This document shows, one piece after another, positions 15,135 to 24,304 of a stretch of 33,423 nt of DNA. The notes under the pieces are model-generated. The model had not been told where the DNA came from. It did not search any database and saw only the letters and a program-made list of their open reading frames with translations. Where the stretch lies: positions 1 to 33,423 of the forward strand of contig NZ_PAQR01000049.1 of NCBI RefSeq assembly GCF_002709775.1. The letters are read 5' to 3'. Numbering within the stretch: position 1 is the first letter of the stretch; every line of letters begins with the position of its first letter. The stretch comes from Thalassospira sp. (GTDB taxonomy: Bacteria > Pseudomonadota > Alphaproteobacteria > Rhodospirillales > Thalassospiraceae). The translations under genes and the position numbers were made by a program.

Positions 15135-17111
15135 ATGGCTGACGATGTCTTCAAACCGAAGCTTGGCAAGATTCGCTCGCGTGGCGGCAAGGGTGGGCGC
15201 AAGTTTCTGCATCGGGTGCTTGCAGCGACCAATCGCGCAGGGGGATACCGGCGTTTGGGCCGGTCGCGCTTTACCGGCAGTCGACTGGGGCGTGCAAGCG
15301 GGGTCGGGCAGATTCTCGCCAGCCGGGATCGTTATGCTGCCTTCCGGCAGCGTCGGGTGATCATCAAATCACGGATTGTCCGGTTGACCGGGAAAGGCAT
15401 GCAGGGTGCACGGGCGCATCTGCGCTATATCCAGCGCGACGGCGTCACAAGAGAAGGATTGCCCGGCGCGCTTTACAACGCGGATCAGGATCGGGCGGAT
15501 GGTAAAGAATTCCTCGAGCGGGCCGATGGTGACCGGCATCAGTTCCGCTTTATCGTTTCGGCCGAGGACGGTGCAGAATATGCTGATCTCAAGCCGGTGA
15601 CCCGGCGGCTGATGAGGCAGATGGAAATCGACCTTGGCACGACCCTCGACTGGGTGGCGGTCGATCACTTCAATACCGGCCATCCGCATACCCATATTTT
15701 GATGCGCGGCAAGGATGATCAAGGGCGTGATCTGGTTATTGCCCGCAACTATATGGCACGCGGTATGCGCGAACGTGCCGCCGAGATTGTCAGCCTTGAT
15801 CTCGGGCCGCGCACCGATCTGGAAATTGAAAACCGGTTGCGGCGTGAAATCGATCAGGATCGCCTGACCAGCATTGACCGTAACCTGCTGCGTCAGATCG
15901 GCGAGGACCGGATTGTGAGCGCAGCAGACAGAGATGCCTTTCGCCAGAGCCTCCGCGCGGGACGTTTGCAGAAGCTCAGGCGTCTTGGATTGGCCGAGGA
16001 AATTGCGCCCGGCCATTGGCGTCTGGAGGCAGGTCTGGAAACAACATTATCCCGGATGGGCGAACGCGATGACATCATCAAGACCCTGCACCGGGAAATG
16101 AAACGCCGGGAGATTGTCCGCAGCCCCGCCGATTTTGTGATTGATGCAAGAAGTGAATTGGACCAACAGCCTGTCGTCGGTCGTGTTGTCACACGTGGCC
16201 TGTCGGATGAACTTAATGATCGGCATTATCTGATCGTCGATGGGGTGGATGGCAAGACCCGCTATGTCGAGATCGGCAAGGGGGAGGCGACTGAACCGGT
16301 TCCCGAAGACAGCATCGTTCAGATATCTTCAAGGAACATTCAACCTCGGAAAGTCGACCGTACAGTTGCAGAGGTCGCCCAGGAGAATGAGGGGCAATAC
16401 AGCATCGACTTGCATCTGGAACATGATCCGACGGCGACGGAGGAATATGCCAGAACCCATGTCCGGCGGCTGGAAGCCATGCGTCGTTTGACTCAAGGCG
16501 TAGAACGTGAACCGGATGGGACATGGATTATTGCGTCCGATCATCTCGACCGGGCGGTTGAATATGAACGGGAGCGCGGCAAGGCCTCGCCGGTGATGAT
16601 CCGGCAACTATCCCATCTGTCGCTTGAGCAGCAACTGGAAACCGACGGAGCGACCTGGCTGGATCGAGAGCTGGTGGGTTCAGACTCATTATCTGTTCGG
16701 GATGCCGGTTTTGGTCGCGAGGTGCGCGACGCTCAGGCCAGACGTCGTCAATGGCTAGTTGCCCAGGGACTGGCGCGTCAGGAGCAGGACCGGACCGTCT
16801 ATCGTTCCGATCTGATCGATAGATTGCAAAAGCGGGAATTGGCACGCGTTGCCCGGCAGTTCTCGAAAGAACTCGGTTTGACCTATGTCGAGGCGGGCTC
16901 TGGCGAGCGCGTGGAAGGAACATTGCGGCGTTCGGTTGAACTTGCCAGCGGTAAATATGCGCTCATTGAAAAGAGCCGGGAGTTTACCCTTGTTCCATGG
17001 CGGGCTGTGCTGGAGCGTCAGCTTGGCAAGCAGGTGTCGGGGATTATGCGTGACGGGAATACGATATCTTGGGCGATTGGCAGGCAGAGAGGTGGCCCGT
17101 CTGTTTCATGA
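15135..17111 (+). CDS. VirD2/TraI-like relaxase with DUF3363
   Basis: The protein has 658 residues. An arginine-rich start (about 1-85) precedes the HUH relaxase domain. The likely catalytic tyrosine is Tyr98 (LRYIQRDG). The metal-binding histidines are in VDHFNTGHPHTHILMRG (H178, H183, H185, H187). The rest (about 330-650) is DUF3363, typical of MOBP-type relaxases of rhizobial and sphingomonad elements. It nicks oriT and stays bound to the 5' end of the transferred strand. ATG 15135 with GGAG 6 bases before it is chosen over an upstream in-frame TTG (15123). In related elements traG follows directly; here an unrelated operon intervenes. Confidence 0.9.
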   Translation: MADDVFKPKLGKIRSRGGKGGRKFLHRVLAATNRAGGYRRLGRSRFTGSRLGRASGVGQILASRDRYAAFRQRRVIIKSRIVRLTGKGMQGARAHLRYIQRDGVTREGLPGALYNADQDRADGKEFLERADGDRHQFRFIVSAEDGAEYADLKPVTRRLMRQMEIDLGTTLDWVAVDHFNTGHPHTHILMRGKDDQGRDLVIARNYMARGMRERAAEIVSLDLGPRTDLEIENRLRREIDQDRLTSIDRNLLRQIGEDRIVSAADRDAFRQSLRAGRLQKLRRLGLAEEIAPGHWRLEAGLETTLSRMGERDDIIKTLHREMKRREIVRSPADFVIDARSELDQQPVVGRVVTRGLSDELNDRHYLIVDGVDGKTRYVEIGKGEATEPVPEDSIVQISSRNIQPRKVDRTVAEVAQENEGQYSIDLHLEHDPTATEEYARTHVRRLEAMRRLTQGVEREPDGTWIIASDHLDRAVEYERERGKASPVMIRQLSHLSLEQQLETDGATWLDRELVGSDSLSVRDAGFGREVRDAQARRRQWLVAQGLARQEQDRTVYRSDLIDRLQKRELARVARQFSKELGLTYVEAGSGERVEGTLRRSVELASGKYALIEKSREFTLVPWRAVLERQLGKQVSGIMRDGNTISWAIGRQRGGPSVS

Positions 17112-17176
17112 TTTCGGGCACTTGTTGTTGAACGATACTCCATCAACATTTTGGAAGAGAGAATATAGGTTGTTAA

Positions 17177-17326
17177 GTAATTAGTGGCGGTTTGACCTAT
17201 CGTTGTGATGAGGACGATGTCGAAATCCTGCGCGGCAATGACGCCGACTGAATCGCATTGGAGGCGACCTTGGCAACCAGCGTCATGCACGGTGACATCG
17301 TGCGCATTGCCGAACGGTGTTTCTGA
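17177..17326 (+). pseudogene. Probable 3' remnant of a polysaccharide-export (SLBB/Wza-like) gene
   Basis: One frame reads GGLTYRCDEDDVEILRGNDA, then a TGA (17249-17251), then IALEATLATSVMHGDIVRIA and ERCF up to TGA 17324-17326. The pattern (GG-TYR, a DVEI strand, then PGDIVRI-ER-F near the C-terminus) resembles the end of outer-membrane polysaccharide export proteins. No start is present and the frame is interrupted, so it is a decayed fragment. It marks the left side of the DNA inserted between the relaxase and traG genes. The family call is by eye and tentative. Confidence 0.35.
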
Positions 17327-17350
17327 CGGGTGTGCAGGCCACCCAAATTT

Positions 17351-19156
17351 TCAGGCCGCGTTTTCAATGGCCGATCTGGCGACGAAATGATGGGCGGCGA
17401 CCTGTTGAAGATCGGCAAAATCGGGTTGATAATCCAGACCATGCACCGGGCTTGGTACTTCGCCGGTAATCAGGTTGAAATGCTGGCGCCGTTTTCTGGG
17501 ATCGGGGATCGGAACGGCGGACATCAGCTTTTTGGTATAGGGGTGCTGCGGGTTTTCAAACACCGCCCGACGCGGCCCGATTTCAACAATCTGGCCCATA
17601 TACATCACCGCGACCCGGTGGCTGATCTGTTCGACCACGGCCATATCATGGGAAATAAACAGGTATGAAATCCCGATTTCCGCCTGAAGCTCGCCCAACA
17701 GATCCAGAACCTGCGCCTGTACCGAAACATCAAGAGCCGATACAGACTCATCGGCAATGATCACCTTGGGCGATAAGCTCAATGCCCGGGCAATACAGAC
17801 GCGCTGGCGCTGCCCGCCGGAAAATTCGTGCGGATGGCGGGTGGCGGCATCGACGGGCAACCCGACCCGATTAAACAGATACTCCACCCGGTCATCAAGC
17901 TCCGCCCCCTTGGCCAGACCATGGATCACCAGCGGTTCTGCCACCAATTCACCGACCGTCATGCGCGGATCAAGCGACGCATAGGGATCTTGGAAAATCA
18001 TTTGAACGTTTCGGCGCACCGCCCGGGTTTGCAGCCGCGAGGTCGCATCGATTTCACGCCCGTCAATCACCACTTCGCCCTGCCACGGGATCAAATTCAT
18101 CAAGGCCCGGCCGGTGGTCGATTTACCACACCCACTTTCGCCAACTATTGAAAGCGTCTCGCCGGGGAAGATATCGAAGCTGACCTTTTCGACCGCATGA
18201 ACCCGTTTTTGCACGCGTTGCAACAACCCGCCCTTGATATCGAACCGTACGGTCAAATCACGCACCGAAACAAGCGGCTTGGCCAAGCCAAGATCAAGCG
18301 CCTTTCGGTCCGTACTTGCCGGGCCTTCGGTCCCGGTCATCGCACCAAGACGGGGCACGGCGGCCAAAAGGCCGCGGGTATAGGCATCACTCGGGGCTTC
18401 AAACACCTCAGTGACCGTCCCACTTTCGACCACCTTGCCCTGGTTCATGACAATCACCCGGTCGGCCATTTCGGCGACAACCCCCATATCGTGGGTGATC
18501 AGAATGATGGCGGTGCCGGTTTCGCGTTGCAGATCGCGCATTAACCCCAAAATCTGTGCCTGAATCGTCACATCAAGGGCCGTAGTTGGCTCATCGGCAA
18601 TCAGGACATCGGGGTTGCAGGCCAACGCCATGGCAATCATCACCCGCTGGCGCATGCCGCCCGACAGTTCATGGGGATATTGCGAAAGCCGTTTTTGCGG
18701 TTCGGAAATGCGAACCTGTTTAAGCACATCAAGCGCGCGGGCGCGTACCTTGGCCGCGGACATCTGATTATGGGTCGAAATCGCTTCGCCAAGCTGACGC
18801 CCGATTGTCAGAACCGGGTTGAGCGACGTCATCGGTTCCTGAAAAATCATCGCGATCTTGTTGCCGCGAATGTTGCGCATTTTACGTTCCGACAGACCCA
18901 GCAAATCAATCCCGTTAAGACACACCGCCCCACTGGCAACCTTTGCCATCGGTTCGGGCAAAAGCCCCATGATCGACAGGGAGGTCATTGACTTACCACT
19001 GCCGGACTCCCCGGCAATGCAAAGCGTTTCGCCGCGATAAAGATCGAAGCTCAATCCATCAACCACGGTTTTCGGACCGGTGGATGTCGCGACCTGTGTC
19101 ACCAGATCACGGACTTCAAGGATCTTTTCCACCGCTTTGCTGCCCTGTTCGGTCAT
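17351..19156 (-). CDS. dppDF: Double-ATPase of a dipeptide/oligopeptide-type ABC transporter (DppD-DppF fusion)
   Basis: This 601-residue protein has two ABC ATPase units in one chain, as in GsiA. The first unit has Walker [12 protein letters not shown], signature LSGGMRQRV and Walker [13 protein letters not shown]. The second has [20 protein letters not shown] and [12 protein letters not shown]. Both carry the oligopeptide/dipeptide transporter C-terminal extension. It powers import by the DppB/DppC pore encoded upstream in the same operon. ATG 19156 is preferred over an open extension to 19216, since the extra 20 residues show no family likeness. It is the last gene of the amide operon; an Asp to Glu or other active-site loss was not seen. 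Confidence 0.93.
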   Translation of the reverse strand: MTEQGSKAVEKILEVRDLVTQVATSTGPKTVVDGLSFDLYRGETLCIAGESGSGKSMTSLSIMGLLPEPMAKVASGAVCLNGIDLLGLSERKMRNIRGNKIAMIFQEPMTSLNPVLTIGRQLGEAISTHNQMSAAKVRARALDVLKQVRISEPQKRLSQYPHELSGGMRQRVMIAMALACNPDVLIADEPTTALDVTIQAQILGLMRDLQRETGTAIILITHDMGVVAEMADRVIVMNQGKVVESGTVTEVFEAPSDAYTRGLLAAVPRLGAMTGTEGPASTDRKALDLGLAKPLVSVRDLTVRFDIKGGLLQRVQKRVHAVEKVSFDIFPGETLSIVGESGCGKSTTGRALMNLIPWQGEVVIDGREIDATSRLQTRAVRRNVQMIFQDPYASLDPRMTVGELVAEPLVIHGLAKGAELDDRVEYLFNRVGLPVDAATRHPHEFSGGQRQRVCIARALSLSPKVIIADESVSALDVSVQAQVLDLLGELQAEIGISYLFISHDMAVVEQISHRVAVMYMGQIVEIGPRRAVFENPQHPYTKKLMSAVPIPDPRKRRQHFNLITGEVPSPVHGLDYQPDFADLQQVAAHHFVARSAIENAA

Positions 19157-19248
19157 TCTGCCAACCCTGCGAAATTCTTTATTTATTTGAAAACTTAAAT
19201 AAGTGGCTCGAGGCAAGGCACCATCGGGTAACCCTGCCCCGAAAATGC

Positions 19249-20193
19249 TTAGTCGAATACAATGCGCGGGAAATAGAACGACACAACCCAGTTGGGCTGA
19301 TCGACAATTTCGCTGATGCGCAGATCACCACAGACAGAACACAGCATATATGCATCAACCGCTGACATGCCCTGTGTCTTGCACAGCCAGTCGACCATGC
19401 GGCGCACCGCATCACGCGCCCCGGTCAGCAAATCATTGCTGATGCCGGTCGTGCATTCATAGCCTTTGCTATCAAGATGGCTGGTTACCGGCCCCGGTGT
19501 TGTGAAATGCGGCGTTTCAAGCTGCGCATTTTTCACCAGATCAAGGGTCACGGTGGCGTTCATCGGGCTTTCGATTGCCGTCCCGCAAACTTCGCCATCG
19601 CCCTGTGCGGCGTGCGTGTCCCCGATTGAAAACAGCCCCCCGGCAACTTCGACCGGAAGATAAAGCGTGGTACCCGCCGCAAGGTCGCGGATATCAAGAT
19701 TTCCACCAACCCGGCGCGGCGGCACAACCGAATGCAGGCCCGGTTCCGCCGGGGCAAGACCAATGGTTCCGGCAAACGGTTTAAGCGGCACCTTGCCATA
19801 TTTGGAAAACAAAGACGGGGCCAGCGTATCAGGATCATATTTCCAGATATGCAACGCCGGGTCTTCAAACTGATCGGCCAAAAGGCCAAAGCCCGGAATG
19901 TTGGCTGTCCAGCCAAATCCCGATGGTTTGAACCCTTCGAGCGTGATTTTGATCGCATCACCCGGTTCTGCCCCGTCAATAAAGACCGGACCGGTCACCG
20001 GATTGATTTTCGAAAAATCCAGTGCGGTCACATCCGCAACCGTACTGTTTTCATTGAACTGGCCTGCGGCACTGTCGACGCATTCAAATTCAATGGTGGT
20101 ACCGGGCGCCACTGTCTGTGCGGGTGGGATCGAATGATCCCACCCATGATGACAGTGCGCAGAGTGGATTGTGTAATCCGCACATTTGCACAT
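19249..20193 (-). CDS. fmdA: Acetamidase/formamidase family amidohydrolase
   Basis: This 314-residue protein matches the FmdA_AmdA family: N-terminal HSIPPAQTVAPGTTIEFECVD, then VTGPVFIDGAEPGDAIKI, GLLADQFEDPALHIW, and the metal-site region GGLFSIGDTHAAQGDGEVCGTAIE. Members hydrolyse formamide, acetamide or related small amides to ammonia and the acid in the cytoplasm. ATG 20193 lies 2 bases after the dppA stop, so the two are co-translated. Linkage to a peptide-type importer and to an AmiC/AmiR sensor pair suggests that the substrate is an imported amide or amide-bearing compound, used as nitrogen or carbon source. The exact substrate cannot be read from sequence. Confidence 0.92.
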   Translation of the reverse strand: MCKCADYTIHSAHCHHGWDHSIPPAQTVAPGTTIEFECVDSAAGQFNENSTVADVTALDFSKINPVTGPVFIDGAEPGDAIKITLEGFKPSGFGWTANIPGFGLLADQFEDPALHIWKYDPDTLAPSLFSKYGKVPLKPFAGTIGLAPAEPGLHSVVPPRRVGGNLDIRDLAAGTTLYLPVEVAGGLFSIGDTHAAQGDGEVCGTAIESPMNATVTLDLVKNAQLETPHFTTPGPVTSHLDSKGYECTTGISNDLLTGARDAVRRMVDWLCKTQGMSAVDAYMLCSVCGDLRISEIVDQPNWVVSFYFPRIVFD

Positions 20194-20195
20194 GT

Positions 20196-21824
20196 TTACT
20201 TCACCGCAATGTAGTCATAGTGAACAGGAATGTGGACCGGATCGACAAGCAGGGCGTCGTCGGCCACGATACGGGGCGAGCGAATGGTGAAACGCTGTTC
20301 ATTGAACACCGGAACCCACGGCGCATCGGCCATTACTTTGGTAAAGATGTCGCGCCACATGTCGATGCGGGCATCGGCCTGTGACGGATCGGCCATCGCA
20401 TCGGCCTTGGAGGCTTCTGCATCAAGTTCTTCGTTACAGTACCATGACCAGTTCCAGCCACCCGGAACCGCACCGCCACAACCCAAGATCGGGCCATAGA
20501 AGTTCGAGGGATCCGGGAAATCGGCAATCCATGCCATGCCACCCGACCAGATCATTGGTGCCTGATCGGCTTCGCCGCCAGCAGCAATCACGTTGGCCTG
20601 TGCCAGGGATTTGATTTCAACCTTCATGCCAATCGCCGAAAGATCCTGCTGGATGGCCTGTGCGATACGCGGCTGCGGATCGGTATTGGCCACAAACAGG
20701 GTGGTTTCAACGCCGTCAGCATACCCGGCTTCGGCCAGAAGTTCTTTGGCCTTGTCCGGATCAAAGGCGTAACCGGCATAATCGTTGTTGTAACCCGGCA
20801 TCAGTGGCGGCAACGGCTGGTTGGCCGGCTGTGCACGACCATTAATGACGCGAACGATACGGTCCTTGTTGACCGCCATGTTGACGGCTTCACGGACCTT
20901 AAGGTTATCAAAAGGCGGGATGTTGGTATTAAGCGTGATATAGCCGGTATGGAGCTGTTCGCCCGATACCACCAGATCCTTGTATTCCGGGTCATTCATC
21001 ACTTCGAGGAATTTTGCCGGCGGAATGCCGTCACCGGCGATATCGACTTCGCCGCGTTGCAGGCGCAGAAGTGCGACAACCGGTTCCTGACCAACTTCGA
21101 CGGTGATCGAGTCAAGTTTCGGAATGCCGTCGATATGGTAGTCCGGATTTGCCTTGAAAATCAGATGCTGGCCAAGGGTCCAGTCTTCGAGTGCAAAGGC
21201 ACCGGTTCCGACCGGATGTTTGCCGAAATCCTGCCCCCATTCCTCGACGGCTTCTTTCGGCACGATATGGGCAAAGTTCAGCGCCATTTTATGCAAGAAG
21301 GCCGCATCGGGCTGATTGAGGGTAAATTTGATGGTGTAATCGTCAACAACTTCGATCCCCGAGAGGCTTTCGGTTTCGCCCGCGGATTCTTCGGCAAATC
21401 CTTTGATGGTGTCAAAGAAACCGGCACCCGGGCTTTGGGTTTTCGGGTTTACGACACGCTCAAGGGTGTATTTGACGTCCGATGCCTTGAACTCGCGGCC
21501 ATTATGGAACGTAACCCCTTTGCGCAGATTAAACGTATAGGTCAATCCATCATCGGAAACCGTGTAATCGGTCGCCAGATCGGGTTTGAGCGTCGTGGTG
21601 CCCGGCTCATAATCCATCAGTCCGTCAAACAGGCTTTTGATCATTGACCAGTTCTGCCAGTCATAGCCGATTGCCGGATCAAGGGTCGAAACATCGTCCT
21701 TATAGGTTACGACGATGTTGCCTTCACCGGCTTTGGCCTGATCGGCGCCAAGTGTCGCAGCCGTGATGCCGGCACCCGCAATAAGTGCGGCAAATGCGAC
21801 ACCTTTCAGTGCTTTGCTAAACAT
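20196..21824 (-). CDS. dppA: Family 5 extracellular solute-binding protein of an ABC transporter
   Basis: This 542-residue protein has a Sec signal peptide (about 1-32, likely cut at AKA-GEG) and the SBP_bac_5 fold: DDVSTLDPAIGYDWQNW, LATDYTVSDDGLTYTFNLRK, then GVTFHNGREFKASDVKYTLE, and KFTLNQPDAAFLHKMAL. It captures the substrate in the periplasm and delivers it to DppB/DppC. Such proteins bind peptides, but also nickel, sugars or small amines, so the substrate follows from context, not from sequence: the next gene is an amidase. GGGAG lies 9-13 bases before ATG 21824. A 72-base gap separates it from dppB, so expression of the binding protein may be set separately. Confidence 0.93.
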   Translation of the reverse strand: MFSKALKGVAFAALIAGAGITAATLGADQAKAGEGNIVVTYKDDVSTLDPAIGYDWQNWSMIKSLFDGLMDYEPGTTTLKPDLATDYTVSDDGLTYTFNLRKGVTFHNGREFKASDVKYTLERVVNPKTQSPGAGFFDTIKGFAEESAGETESLSGIEVVDDYTIKFTLNQPDAAFLHKMALNFAHIVPKEAVEEWGQDFGKHPVGTGAFALEDWTLGQHLIFKANPDYHIDGIPKLDSITVEVGQEPVVALLRLQRGEVDIAGDGIPPAKFLEVMNDPEYKDLVVSGEQLHTGYITLNTNIPPFDNLKVREAVNMAVNKDRIVRVINGRAQPANQPLPPLMPGYNNDYAGYAFDPDKAKELLAEAGYADGVETTLFVANTDPQPRIAQAIQQDLSAIGMKVEIKSLAQANVIAAGGEADQAPMIWSGGMAWIADFPDPSNFYGPILGCGGAVPGGWNWSWYCNEELDAEASKADAMADPSQADARIDMWRDIFTKVMADAPWVPVFNEQRFTIRSPRIVADDALLVDPVHIPVHYDYIAVK

Positions 21825-21896
21825 TATTGATAGTCTCCCTGTGAATTTGATCTTCCATGGGTTCCCTCCTGAAATGCTGCGTCATTTTTTGGTGCA

Positions 21897-22817
21897 TCAG
21901 CGCAGCTTGATGCGCGGATCGATGAACGGTGCCACCAAATCCGCCAATAGATTGCCCATCACGATGGCGCAGGCCGAAACCAGCGTCACACCCATGATGA
22001 TTGGAATGTCCACACGTTGAATGGCCTGCCATGCCAACTGTCCGATCCCCGGCCAGCCAAACACCGATTCGACCACCACAATGCCGCTCATGAACATGCC
22101 GATATCGATGCCGATCATCGCAATGATCGGTAAAAGCGCATTGGGAAAGGCGTGAACGAAAAAGACCCGTGCCCGACCAAGACCCTTGGCCCGTGCGGTG
22201 CGCACATAATCCTGACGCAGGACATCAAGCATCGATGAACGCATCATCCGCGAATACCAGCCCGCCCCAAGGAACCCCATTGAAATAGACGGCAACACCA
22301 GATGCGAAAACGTCCCGTAGCCACCAATCGGGAACCAGCCCAGAACCACCGCAAACAGATACAGCATCAAAATGCCGACCACGAATTGCGGTGCTGAAAC
22401 ACCGACAAAAGATGCGACCATCAAGCCCCGATCAAGCGATGTATTGCGTTTAATCGCACCAATGGCCCCGGCCGTCAGCCCCATCACAAGTTCACAGAAA
22501 ATCGCCCCGGCCATCAAAAGAAGGGTGGCGGGAAGGCGCGCTGCAATCAGTTCGCCGACTTCGGTTTTCTGCAAATAGGAACGGCCAAAATCACCCATAA
22601 GGAGATTGCCGAGATACCGCAAATATTGCTGATAGAATGGAAGGTTAAGCCCAAGCTGTTCGCGGATATTGGCCACCGTTTCCGCCGTTGCCGAACGCCC
22701 GGCAATCTGGCGTGCCGGATCGGCCGGTAACATATAAAGCAATGCATAGGTCACGACACTGACGCCAAGCAGAATCAGAAGTGCTGAAACAAGACGACGA
22801 AGAATATAAGCAAACAT
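21897..22817 (-). CDS. dppB: ABC transporter permease, DppB type
   Basis: This 306-residue inner-membrane protein has about six membrane segments. It starts with the typical FAYILRRLVSALLILLGVSVV and contains the EAA loop region RTARAKGLGRARVFFVHAFPNAL, which contacts the ATPase. The periplasmic loop DPARQIAGRSATAETVANIR is also typical of the family. It forms the import pore with DppC. Its ATG overlaps the dppC stop (TGATG), so it is translationally coupled. Expected to import the compound hydrolysed by the amidase of this operon. Confidence 0.94.
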   Translation of the reverse strand: MFAYILRRLVSALLILLGVSVVTYALLYMLPADPARQIAGRSATAETVANIREQLGLNLPFYQQYLRYLGNLLMGDFGRSYLQKTEVGELIAARLPATLLLMAGAIFCELVMGLTAGAIGAIKRNTSLDRGLMVASFVGVSAPQFVVGILMLYLFAVVLGWFPIGGYGTFSHLVLPSISMGFLGAGWYSRMMRSSMLDVLRQDYVRTARAKGLGRARVFFVHAFPNALLPIIAMIGIDIGMFMSGIVVVESVFGWPGIGQLAWQAIQRVDIPIIMGVTLVSACAIVMGNLLADLVAPFIDPRIKLR

Positions 22818-23665
22818 CAGTGGCGTCCCTTCTGGGTCGGGTCAAGAATGTCGCGAAGGGCGTCCCCGACCAGATTAAAGGCCAAGGCCAACAGAATGAT
22901 CGCAGTTCCGGGGACGAAAACCAGCCACGGTGCCGAGGTGAAATAGGTCTGGTTTTCAAAAATGATGTTGCCCCAGCTTGGCGTTGGTGGCTGTACCCCG
23001 ACACCGAGATAGGAAAGCGTTGCTTCAAGTAAAACCGTGGTGGCAATGCCCAGCGTTGCCCAGACCACCATGGTCGACAGCAAATGCGGCAACATATGTT
23101 TGAAAAGAATGCGGAAACGTCCGGCACCGATGCCCCATTCGGCCTCGATGAACTCACGTTCCGACAATGACCGGGTTTCGGTGTAAATCACGCGCGCTAC
23201 CTGCACCCAGTTGACCATGGCAATCACCATGGCAACGATCCACAAACTGGGTGTGAAAATTGCGGCCAGAACAATTGCCAGCAACAAGGCCGGAAACGCC
23301 ATCATCAAATCGGTCGCCCGCATCAGGATCATCCCGATCCATCCTTGGAAAAAGCCCGCCGTCACGCCGACCAATGCCCCGATGATGACCGCGGCACCAT
23401 TGGCAACGACGCCAATGATCAGGGATGTCTGTGCGCCATACATCAAACGCGACAGCAAATCACGCCCAAGCAAATCCGTGCCCAGAAGGAACTGAGCACT
23501 TGGCGGCATTGGCGCGCCTTCAATGGTCAGACCGTCAAACATCTGATTTTGCGGATCATACGGTGCGATCCACGGCGCAAGCAGTGCGGATCCCGCAATG
23601 ATCACGATGATGATCAACCCCAAAAGTGCCAGTTTTCTTTTGGCCAGTTCAGTAAGAACAAGCAT
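22817..23665 (-). CDS. dppC: ABC transporter permease, DppC type
   Basis: This 282-residue inner-membrane protein has the N-terminal OppC segment (LALLGLIIIVIIAGSALLAP, then APYDPQNQ), the FLLGTDLLGRDLLSRLMYGAQTS motif and the EAA loop FIEAEWGIGAGRFRILFKHMLPH. It pairs with DppB. ATG 23665 is preferred over a GTG 6 bases upstream (23671), because AGGG fits it better at 6-9 bases. It follows amiR after a short gap and is coupled to dppB. The gene order regulator pair, then permeases, then binding protein is unusual for Dpp systems, where the binding protein normally comes first. Confidence 0.93.
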   Translation of the reverse strand: MLVLTELAKRKLALLGLIIIVIIAGSALLAPWIAPYDPQNQMFDGLTIEGAPMPPSAQFLLGTDLLGRDLLSRLMYGAQTSLIIGVVANGAAVIIGALVGVTAGFFQGWIGMILMRATDLMMAFPALLLAIVLAAIFTPSLWIVAMVIAMVNWVQVARVIYTETRSLSEREFIEAEWGIGAGRFRILFKHMLPHLLSTMVVWATLGIATTVLLEATLSYLGVGVQPPTPSWGNIIFENQTYFTSAPWLVFVPGTAIILLALAFNLVGDALRDILDPTQKGRH

Positions 23666-23680
23666 ACCCACCCTGTTTCG

Positions 23681-24304
23681 TTAGTTCGGGGCAATCGTCG
23701 CACCGTCACCCGAACCGGTCCGGCCCGATGCAACAATCGCCGCGCAATAGTCTTCAATGGTTTGTTGTTTTTTCATCGCTTCGGCCCGGATGGCTTTAAG
23801 CGCCCCGTGCTCGTCGATATTGTGGCTGAGCATCACGGTCATCAGCACCTTGGCGACCACCGGACGCAGTTTGAGCCGACGGCGAAGCTCGCAAATCTCG
23901 GCCCGCAATTTTTGTTGTTGTTCAAAGGCATGCACAGCCAAAACCGCCGCACTGAACACCCCGGCCGTTGAAACCGGCTTTTGCAAATGGGCGCCACTTT
24001 GACGGCTTAATACCCATTCCAGACGCCCCGGTGCCTCCGACCCGATCAGGGCCACACTTGGCATTGGTGTATGATCGGGTGTCCAGGGGAACTGTTCATC
24101 CATGCCCATATCGGCATCGAAAAACAGGATATCGGCCCCTTTGCTTTGCGCATCGTCAAGCCCCGGCAATTCCGGCCAGTACCGGTCAACCGTCATCCCC
24201 AAACGTTCAAGATGCCGTAATAATGGATCTATTGCTGCACTCGGACGGTGCAGAACCCATGCATGCCAGCCTCTGAAATTCGGGATGCGGTTTGCGCGTT
24301 TCAT
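23681..24304 (-). CDS. amiR: AmiR-type ANTAR-domain antiterminator
   Basis: This 207-residue protein has an N-terminal receiver-like domain without a clear phospho-acceptor pattern (about 10-125), a coiled coil (EQQQKLRAEICELRRRLKL, about 130-150) and a C-terminal ANTAR RNA-binding domain (about 150-195: VVAKVLMTVMLSHNIDEHGALKAIRAEAMKKQQTIED). In Pseudomonas AmiR is held inactive by AmiC and, when released by amide, prevents transcription termination in the ami leader RNA. Its ATG overlaps the amiC stop by one base (TAATG), consistent with co-translation of a stable complex. The target is probably the terminator-like leader at 25508-25607. Confidence 0.9.
   Translation of the reverse strand: MKRANRIPNFRGWHAWVLHRPSAAIDPLLRHLERLGMTVDRYWPELPGLDDAQSKGADILFFDADMGMDEQFPWTPDHTPMPSVALIGSEAPGRLEWVLSRQSGAHLQKPVSTAGVFSAAVLAVHAFEQQQKLRAEICELRRRLKLRPVVAKVLMTVMLSHNIDEHGALKAIRAEAMKKQQTIEDYCAAIVASGRTGSGDGATIAPN

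Noticed and set aside
14878..15360. A GTG-started frame after the transglycosylase gene
   Set aside because: Its composition is not protein-like, it runs into the relaxase gene in another frame, and the relaxase start has a clear ribosome binding site. The stretch is better seen as a regulatory gap.
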